DNA from: Asterias rubens
Taxonomy: Eukaryota > Echinodermata > Asteroidea > Forcipulatida > Asteriidae
Assembly: GCF_902459465.1 (NCBI RefSeq)
Contig: NC_047075.1
Span: forward strand, 9,975,119 to 10,039,118
Direction: 5' to 3'
Length of the DNA stretch: 64,000 nt
Both the position numbers and the translations under genes were made by a program. Numbering within the stretch: the first letter of the stretch is position 1; every line of letters begins with the position of its first letter. Below the pieces are notes generated by a model. The model ran no database searches. It saw nothing but the letters and a program-made list of their open reading frames with translations, and was not told the DNA's origin. Below, one piece after another: positions 59,201 through 64,000 of this stretch.

Positions 59201-62200
59201 ACACCCTTGTCACACAAAGTTGTGTGCTTTCAGATGCTTGATTTCGAGACCTCGAATTCTAAACTTGAGGTCTCGAAACCAAGTTCGTGGAAAATTACTT
59301 CTTTCTCGAAAACTTCAGAGGGAGCCGCTCCTCACAATGTTATATAGTATCAACCTCTCCCCATTACTTGTTACCAAGTGAGGTTTTATGCTGATAATTA
59401 TTTTGAGTAATTACCAATAGTGTCCACTGCCCTTAACGCAATTACATGGTTGTAACCAATAGTTTATCATTCTTTCTACCGTTTCAGGTCAAGATTTTGT
59501 ATGTGCGCAACCTAATGTTGCACACTACTGAAGAGACCATCCAGGCAGCCTTCAACAAGCTGAAGGAAGGCAGTGTTGAACGTGTCAAGAAGCTGCGAGA
59601 TTTTGCCTTTGTACATCTGATGTCTCGGGAGGATGCCTATGTTGCCCTGAAAGAAATGGATGGTGAGCATTGTGTTGAGGATTTGAGATTGTTTTGGATT
59701 CACAATATTTTTTGCGGAGGGCGAGGATAGGGGAGGGTTTGTGTTCTCTTAGAAAAATTGCATTTAATGTTGGTGTAAATTGGTTTGTTTTACTAAGAAC
59801 TAGTTTGGAATGGCCTGCAATACATTATAAATTGTAAAAGAAGCTAATGATGCCACTATTATGTCATAATCATGAATGGAAACAGTTATGACCCTTTTTC
59901 TATCAAGATGACGTCATAGTTGACTATGCCCGGGGTCAATCGACTTTGTCAACCCTGAAAATAACAGTCACAAATGGGTCGTTTGTGTGTACTGTATGGA
60001 TAATGTCAACTATCGTTTTGTGTCACGGCGCAACCTTTCTTCGGTCTAAAATTTTAATTTGGTATACAAAAGAAATATTGACTGCTACAAATAATCAGGG
60101 CACAGTTAAAATTATAGGCCCTCGGTGGTGTCAAAACCATGGCTATGCCCTCAGCTGTATACCAAACTCAAAATTTCAGACCGAAGAAAGGTTGCGCCTT
60201 GACACGGAACGATAGTTGACATTATCCATGTACATATCATACAGTACACACGAACGACCTATTTGTGACTGTTATTTTCAGGGTGGACAAAGTCGATTGA
60301 CCCCGGGCTTAGTCAACTATGTCGTCATCTTGATAGAAAAAGGGGTCATAACTATTTCCATGACTCCATGTTTTTGACACCACCTTGGGCCTATAATTTT
60401 AACTGTGCCCTGATTATTAAGCAGTCAATATTTCCATACTATAAAGCCACAAGGGCAACTGAAAAGCAACTGAAAAGCAAATGAAAAGCCTTCAAATCAT
60501 GAAATAATACACTTGGTCATTGTTAGTTAGTCCTCTCAATCCTGTGTGAGCTTACACTGTACAAGTTACAGTGCAAATAATGTTGATTATCTCAGGGGCT
60601 GGGGGAAATAGCAAAGTCATACAAATCAACATTGTGGTATCGATTGCGTGAATGGATAAAAGTTGGCAAGGTCATGATAGCCAAGAACATTGTACATGTT
60701 TAATGCTACATGATTTTTTTTATATTTAAAATACACAAGGCAACTTACAGGAAAAAAATATACTGTTTTCTTCAGACATAAAAAACCCTCGTCTTTGATG
60801 TACACCTCCTGTTCTAGTCGGGTTAGTGAATTTGACTAGCTGCCCATGCCTAATCACTACAATTATTTTTCAACTGTATCAACTTTAAAATACTATACCC
60901 TGGACCCAATTTCATAGAGCTGCTAAGCACACAAATTTGCTTAGCATGAAATTTCTTCCTTGATAAAAACAGGATTACCAACCAAATTTCCATTTGTTGC
61001 ATGTTGCTTCTTATTGGTGTTCAGCTGTTGTTTGCTTGTCCTGAAAATCAAATGAAAATTTGGTTGGCATTCCTGTTTTTATCAAGGGAGAAATGTCATG
61101 CTAAGCAAATTTGTGTGCTTAGCAGCACTATGAAATGGGCCCATGCTCTTCAAATGTCTCAATACAGTCTCTACCCCTTCATACCTAACGGATCTCATTA
61201 AGTTAAGTACAAACTGAATAGATACCTCCGGTCATCTGCCGACACCAGACTACTTGCCATCCCCAAAACATGCACCGCTACTGGGGGAAAAAGCTTCCAC
61301 GCTGCTGCCCCCAAACTCTGGAACAATTTACCATGACAGCATCCGCCACTCTAATGTAGCTTACTAGAAGTTTTCAAGAAATCTCTAAAAACCCACTTGT
61401 TTGATTGATTTGTTTGCTTGTTTGTTTATTTCATTGCTCGTTGTTCATTCATTCATTCATTCATAATTGGTTTATTATTTTAAAAACAAATTCCTATGGC
61501 GACCGGAGGTCGAATTACAGGAAAATATACAGAGATTAAAAAATAAGAAAAAAAAACCACACTATGTCACATTATTTAAGAAATAATTGATTAAGGAGAG
61601 ACAAATATTTACAATGTATAAAATAAATTGTTCTGAAAGTTGCGGGAAAAAAAACCTGGATAAAAAATATTGCTGGCACAGTCAAAGGGCGCATAAAAAG
61701 CTGCATTGTATTGCAATTCAGTTGTTAAAAAGGCGTGTGAGGTGAGGGAGAGGGCTCTTTCTATAGCGCTCTGTTCGGCATTTAAACTGACCCAGAAGTC
61801 CGGAGTTCCTAAGTTGGTACCCACTATCATACCTCTGTGGCAAGAGGCGCTTTAGGACTGATGAAGGGAGAGTTTTGGCAAAAGATTGGCACAAGTGGTT
61901 ACGACGGCATACCAGTGTTTCAATACTGCACAATTGTAGAGCGTCTGAGTAGCGCACGTAGTCATTGCCAAGAATAATTCTGCATGCGCGCTTTTGCACC
62001 CTTTCCAGATCATTGCACTGCTTACTTGACAAAGCACCTGACCAGGCGGGTGCAGCTTACTCCAAAATTGGCCGCACAAAGAAGGTATATATATCAACAA
62101 GATCAGATATGCTTAGGTAATGATACTTCAATTTACGAAGCATGAAAAGGCGGGAATTTGCACGCTTGATCATTGAGCCTACATGCGTGTCCCACCTTAA

Positions 62201-64000
62201 GTCGGCTTGAATAAAAACACCTAAAAGCTTAATAACTGCACATTGTGTAATAGTTTTGTCATTAATTAGAGTCAATGAGAGGGGATCTGGTTGGTTCCGC
62301 GAGAAACAAATGTCCATGGTGAAACACTTGTTCACGTTGAGTTGCATTTTGTTGTCCGACGACCAAACATCCAGATCAGTTATTGCAGATGGGAGGTTGG
62401 ATCCAACACTGGCATCACGGGTTTCAATGACAGTCATGTCATCAACATATTTGAAGTGTTTTATACTTGTATTGTTCTCTTTGAAACCGGCGTCATTGAT
62501 AATTGCCAGGAAGATAATGGCACCGAGCTTAGTGCCTTGTGGGACACCTGCATTAGTATGGGTCCATTCCGAAAAGCAATCGAGGTATCTCACGCACTGT
62601 TCACGATTAGAGATGAAATCACCGATCCATGCGGCTAAATGTGGTGGAACTCCCAACTTGAGGAGCTTGGAAACTGCAATTGTGTGGTCGATGTGATCAA
62701 AAGCTTTAGAAAAGTCAGTGAGAAGAATGGACGATATAGATTTGGGTAGTTCAGCATTGGCATGGAGTGTGTGAAGAACATCAATCAAACAGTGCGTGGT
62801 GGATACGTTCTTTATGTTTCCGAACTGGGCGGGGTCGAGATTGGGTTTAATCAACGCCATTGTTTGTTGAGCAATGAAGTGTTCTGTCACTTTGGCAAAG
62901 TGATCTGTGAGGGCAATGGGTCGCAAATTGTCTATGTTGGCTGGTGAAGTTTTGGGCACAGGGACGACAATTGCCCTCTTCCATTGTTAATAGACCACTC
63001 CATTAAGCCCATCCCATTATGTATTGACCAATCACAACCCATTGCGAAACTAAAAGTCCGACAAATTAAAGTTCGACATGCTTGCGCGTGCGCTTGACGC
63101 GCGCGGCAGAGTTGTGCATAATAGCATTGGAGTGGCTCACGTGTTCTTGCTCGCACGTGCGCCGTGGGTGGAGCCTAATGGATCGGGCTATTGTGTACAA
63201 CACTGTGGTACATTCCTTTGTTAGTTATAGCGCTTTATAGAACCTTGTATTATTATTCTTATATTGTATTACTTTGTAAAGAGGATCTTATGTTGTTTTC
63301 ATACATCACCAAATTCTTATAATTTGCTATCTTCAGGTGCCACCATTGACGGTTCAGTCATCGAGGTAGTGTTTGCCAAGCCAGTAGACAAAAACAACAT
63401 GATGAGGTTCCCCCGTGGTAGAGGTTACATTCAGCCTGGAGCTTATGGCTATGGCTCATATGAACAGCCGTTGACCGTCCAGCAGCCACCATACTACCAG
63501 CCGTACAACAACACAGGAGCTGTCAATGGGTAAGAAAACTGCGTTCCTTGTCTTCTCTCTCCATTGGGTTCTTCGCTAGTGCAGTAATTGAGTTCACTTT
63601 TCTGAGAGTCCTTGGCTTTACAAGCAGAATAAATCAAATGAAAATGAAATGAAAGAAGTTTTTTCCTGGAACAGCCGATTGTGTTCATTTTGATAAACTT
63701 TTAAATCCTAGCTCAGTTGGAAGAGCGCCGTTATTTTGATCCGGAGGTCTGTGGATCGAGTCCCCGCAATTTACTTTTAAATCATCTTACATTTTAAGTT
63801 TTAACTGTTCTATATCACATAACAGTTTCTTTAAATTAGCTTAGATTGCTCCAAATTGGGCTAAAATTTCTAAGTGGGCCAAAAACACCATGGATGTAGT
63901 TGACTATAATATGACTATATGGACTTGTCTACGTGATAATTTATTATAAGGTCATTCCCGATGTAACTCTAATCCCCAGGGAATACAGCACTGATGAGGT
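43574..64000 (+). CDS. RBM47: RBM47/A1CF-family RNA-binding protein, 5' part (exons 1-3 and start of exon 4)
   Basis: Exons 43574-44266, 59488-59662, 63337-63529 and 63980 to the window end. An in-frame TAG at 43562 supports the start. The N-terminus [20 protein letters not shown] and [16 protein letters not shown] is the RBM47/A1CF/RBM46 signature, and the '[14 protein letters not shown]' wording favours RBM47. RRM1 spans about 58-135 (RNP2 VFVGKI, RNP1 RGYAFVMF), RRM2 about 138-219 ([14 protein letters not shown]) and RRM3 from 233 (ILYVRN, DFAFVHL). In vertebrates these proteins bind pre-mRNA and mRNA 3' UTRs and serve as cofactors of APOBEC1 C-to-U editing. The last exons, including the Gly/Arg/Tyr-rich tail, lie beyond the window. 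The first intron (15.2 kb) and third-RRM introns are packed with transposons. Confidence 0.92.
44798..44952. mobile_element. MITE with ATAGACCTTATGCA ends and TGACGTCA in the arms
   Basis: ATAGACCTTATGCATTGACG on the left, TGACGTCATGTGCATAAGGTCTAT-type end on the right (TGCATAAGGTCTAT). Inner arms TTGAGGTCAAA / TTTTGACCTCAA. About 155 bp, in RBM47 intron 1. Confidence 0.85.
44953..47667 (+). other. RBM47 intron 1, part 1: no gene recognised
   Basis: AT-rich. At 45236-45425 there is a cluster of short iterated pieces (CACTTTGTACC, GTACGAAGTGTC four times in variants). GGGCCC-family remnants are weak at 45905-46190. The frames here show no conserved motif. Confidence 0.5.
47668..48057 (-). mobile_element. 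MITE-1 copy, full length, type A, reversed
   Basis: TTTAAAGCCAGTGGACACTA to AATAGTGCCCACTGCCTTTAA; intact hairpin GATTTCGAGACCTCA / TGAGGTCTCGAAATC near 47855-47895. Confidence 0.9.
48495..48650 (+). repeat. 'TGCCCTTGGTGCCC' dispersed repeat, copy 2
   Basis: GGCGATTGTCCCTTTCCATT, TTGGTGCCCTTGTAATGCTC, CCTCATAGGGTGCCCTTTGC. Confidence 0.5.
48973..49358 (+). mobile_element. MITE-1 copy, full length, type A
   Basis: TTAAAGGCAGTGGACACTAT to AGTGTCCAGTGGCTTTAA; hairpin GATTTTGAGACCTCA / TGAGGTCTCGAAATC near 49137-49178. Confidence 0.9.
49359..51009 (+). other. RBM47 intron 1, part 2: no gene recognised
   Basis: AT-rich, with only a weak MITE-1 right-end trace at about 50385-50425 (GAGTAATTACCAAAAGTTGT). 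No conserved reading frame seen. Confidence 0.45.
51010..51398 (-). mobile_element. MITE-1 copy, full length, type A, reversed
   Basis: TTAAAGACAATGGACACTAT to AATAGTGTCCATTGCCTTTAA; hairpin GATTTCGAGCCCACA / TGAGGTCGCAAAATC shows mutations in both arms. Confidence 0.88.
51399..52918 (+). other. RBM47 intron 1, part 3: nothing recognised
   Basis: Unique-looking intronic sequence, no long frames, no clear repeats apart from short A/T runs. Confidence 0.45.
52919..53416. mobile_element. Transposon-like element with GTGGCGGTTTCA ends and a third internal copy of the end
   Basis: GTGGCGGTTTCAACTTTTCG + CTGTGTTCAGTTTTCCG at the left; CGGAAAACTGAACACGGCGG + AAGTCTGAAACCGCCAC at the right. A second right-end-like block (CCGGAAAACTGAACACGCCG) lies at about 53310. 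Inside are three GGTACTCGCC units and a GTCATGGCGGCG stretch. 498 bp, no frame. Confidence 0.82.
53417..56248 (+). other. RBM47 intron 1, part 4: mostly unrecognised
   Basis: Contains the third 'TGCCCTTGGTGCCC' repeat copy (minus, about 53975-54150) and a tRNA-like relic at 56010-56075 (GAGCTGGAATTTTAATCCAG, GTCGTTGGTTCAAATCC). Otherwise AT-rich intron. Confidence 0.45.
56249..56512. mobile_element. Foldback element with TGACGTCAATCGAGGC ends
   Basis: GTGACGTCAATCGAGGCAGA and its complement TCTGCCTCGATTGACGTCAC end arms of about 110 bp (TTTGCCTG...AATGCGTA, AAAGTACATGTACGTCCAAG / GGTCCGTACATGTACTTT, TTTCAAAAAGTG). 264 bp. Confidence 0.9.
56513..58767 (+). other. RBM47 intron 1, part 5: no gene recognised
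   Basis: Contains a run of 17-18 C at 57287-57304, and a GGGCCC-family right end at about 57715-57748 (TTACAGCTTCATGGAATTAG) preceded by worn family sequence. No conserved frame. Confidence 0.45.
58768..59040 (+). mobile_element. Retroelement relic with hammerhead-like motif, copy 2
   Basis: GTCTC CTGATGA C GACTAG-AGCAG-CTAGTC AAAACATT GAGACC (58769-58812). The CUGAUGA box and stem II are intact; GAAACGTT has become AAAACATT, two G-to-A changes at likely CpG or core sites. The downstream body matches 32840-32900 and 39725-39850. Confidence 0.55.
59060..59436 (-). mobile_element. MITE-1 copy, full length, type A, reversed
   Basis: TTAAAGACAGTGGACACTAT to AATAGTGTCCACTGCCCTTAA; hairpin GATTTCGAGACCTCG / TTGAGGTCTCGAAACC near 59239-59280. 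It ends 51 bp before RBM47 exon 2. Confidence 0.9.
59488..59662 (+). CDS. RBM47: RBM47 exon 2 (RRM3, first part)
   Basis: Acceptor CGTTTCAG; donor GGATG|GTGAGC. Encodes [20 protein letters not shown], then [20 protein letters not shown] and ALKEMD, the strongly conserved third RRM of the family. Confidence 0.95.
59878..60440. mobile_element. Very long foldback, arms about 190 bp, with an extra inverted loop copy outside
   Basis: GGAAACAGTTATGACCCTTT / GGGTCATAACTATTTCC, GACTATGCCCGGGGTCAATC / GATTGACCCCGGGCTTAGTC and GCAACCTTTCTTCGGTCT / AGACCGAAGAAAGGTTGC form arms at 59878-60066 and 60158-60360. The loop block ATATTGACTGCT...AATCAGGGCACAGTTAAAAT...GGTGGTGTCAAAA is repeated inverted at 60366-60437, outside the right arm. 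No coding frame. Confidence 0.92.
60901..61142. mobile_element. GGGCCC foldback family, full length
   Basis: GGACCCAATTTCATAGAGCT to GCAGCACTATGAAATGGGCC; arms include GATAAAAACAGGATTACCAA and its near complement. Near twin of 29413-29650. Confidence 0.88.
61190..61430 (+). pseudogene. 3' fragment of a non-LTR retrotransposon RT
   Basis: The frame reads [20 protein letters not shown] then [17 protein letters not shown] before a stop (TGA). [14 protein letters not shown] wording follows in a shifted frame. It abuts the opposite-strand element at 61441. Confidence 0.65.
61441..62990 (-). pseudogene. 5'-truncated CR1/L2-like non-LTR retrotransposon with RT domain and one in-frame stop
   Basis: The minus frame runs from about 62987 ([20 protein letters not shown]) to 61718. 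RT motifs in order: [49 protein letters not shown], the catalytic KYVDDMTV, and [16 protein letters not shown]. After FVRPILE the codon expected to be Tyr is TAA (62059-62057), and the same frame continues [20 protein letters not shown] to the usual C-terminus. The 3' end carries (TGAA)n at 61463-61445, a tail typical of L2-type elements. The endonuclease half is missing, so it is immobile. Confidence 0.88.
63337..63529 (+). CDS. RBM47: RBM47 exon 3 (end of RRM3, Tyr/Gly-rich linker)
   Basis: Acceptor TATCTTCAG; donor AATGG|GTAAGA. Encodes [20 protein letters not shown], matching 'EVTLAKPVDK' of the vertebrate proteins. Then follow [20 protein letters not shown] and [16 protein letters not shown]. 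Confidence 0.92.
63706..63772 (+). mobile_element. tRNA-like relic (Lys-type) or SINE head
   Basis: TAGCTCAGTTGGAAGAGCGC, ATTTTGATCCGGAGGTC and GTGGATCGAGTCCCCGC give D, anticodon and T arms in order. The 5' and 3' acceptor strands do not pair (AAATCC... / ...GCAATTT), so a functional tRNA is unlikely. Confidence 0.45.
63980..64000 (+). CDS. RBM47: RBM47 exon 4, first bases (cut by the window end)
   Basis: Acceptor AATCCCCAG; the phase fits exon 3 and gives G-EYSTDEV. Continuation outside the window. Confidence 0.6.

Noticed and set aside
63706..63772. Possible tRNA gene
   Set aside because: D, anticodon and T arms are recognisable but the acceptor stem does not pair, so it is called a SINE/tRNA relic.

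Overview
This window is animal nuclear DNA. Genes are split into many small exons with GT-AG introns, the AT-rich background is packed with short non-autonomous transposons, and there are several minisatellites. Gene content and repeat style (tRNA-derived SINEs ending in 'gcgcTATATAAGAA'-like tails, CR1/L2-like retrotransposon relics, dozens of MITEs) suggest a marine deuterostome, most likely an echinoderm such as a sea star. That assignment is inference, not proof.

Four genes are supported. (1) Positions 1-449, + strand: the C-terminal exon of a rhodopsin-type GPCR of the leucine-rich-repeat/relaxin-receptor/GRL101 type (TM5 to the tail). (2) Positions 5598-26362, + strand: a complete IGHMBP2 (SMUBP-2) helicase gene. 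I assembled 14 coding exons by splice sites and reading phase; they total 3294 nt, or 1097 codons plus stop. The product has all SF1 helicase motifs, an R3H domain, a CCHC-like finger and an AN1 zinc finger. (3) Positions 38353-32109, - strand: a complete SNRPC (U1 snRNP C protein) gene of 5 coding exons, 162 aa. (4) Positions 43574-64000, + strand: the 5' part of an RBM47/A1CF-family RNA-binding protein gene, with three RRMs over exons 1-3 and the start of exon 4, and a first coding intron of about 15 kb. Two of the four genes act in pre-mRNA splicing or RNA processing, and IGHMBP2 is an RNA/DNA helicase. No operon-like cooperation is implied.

Everything else is intron or intergenic DNA dominated by mobile elements. 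The most abundant is a MITE of about 385 bp, with about 24 full or partial copies and terminal inverted repeats starting AAAGGCAGTGGACACTATTG. Its copies share ends and most of the body but carry one of at least three unrelated internal hairpins at the same position. A second foldback family has GGGCCCAATTTCATAGAGCT ends. Other elements include a hAT-type MITE with a clear 8-bp target duplication, two GTGACC-ended MITEs with 4-bp duplications, several single foldbacks up to about 480 bp, SINE relics, at least seven 3' fragments of non-LTR reverse transcriptases, and two relics of a hammerhead-ribozyme-like motif. Tandem arrays lie at 21079-21238 (39 bp), 28423-28975 (54/74 bp), 30781-31470 (36 bp) and 37905-38140 (15-16 bp).

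The observations most worth following are the swappable hairpin module of the main MITE, the hammerhead-like motifs, the triplicated splice donor of IGHMBP2 exon 2, the GC-rich duplicated island inside SNRPC, and the large nested foldback in the RBM47 intron.
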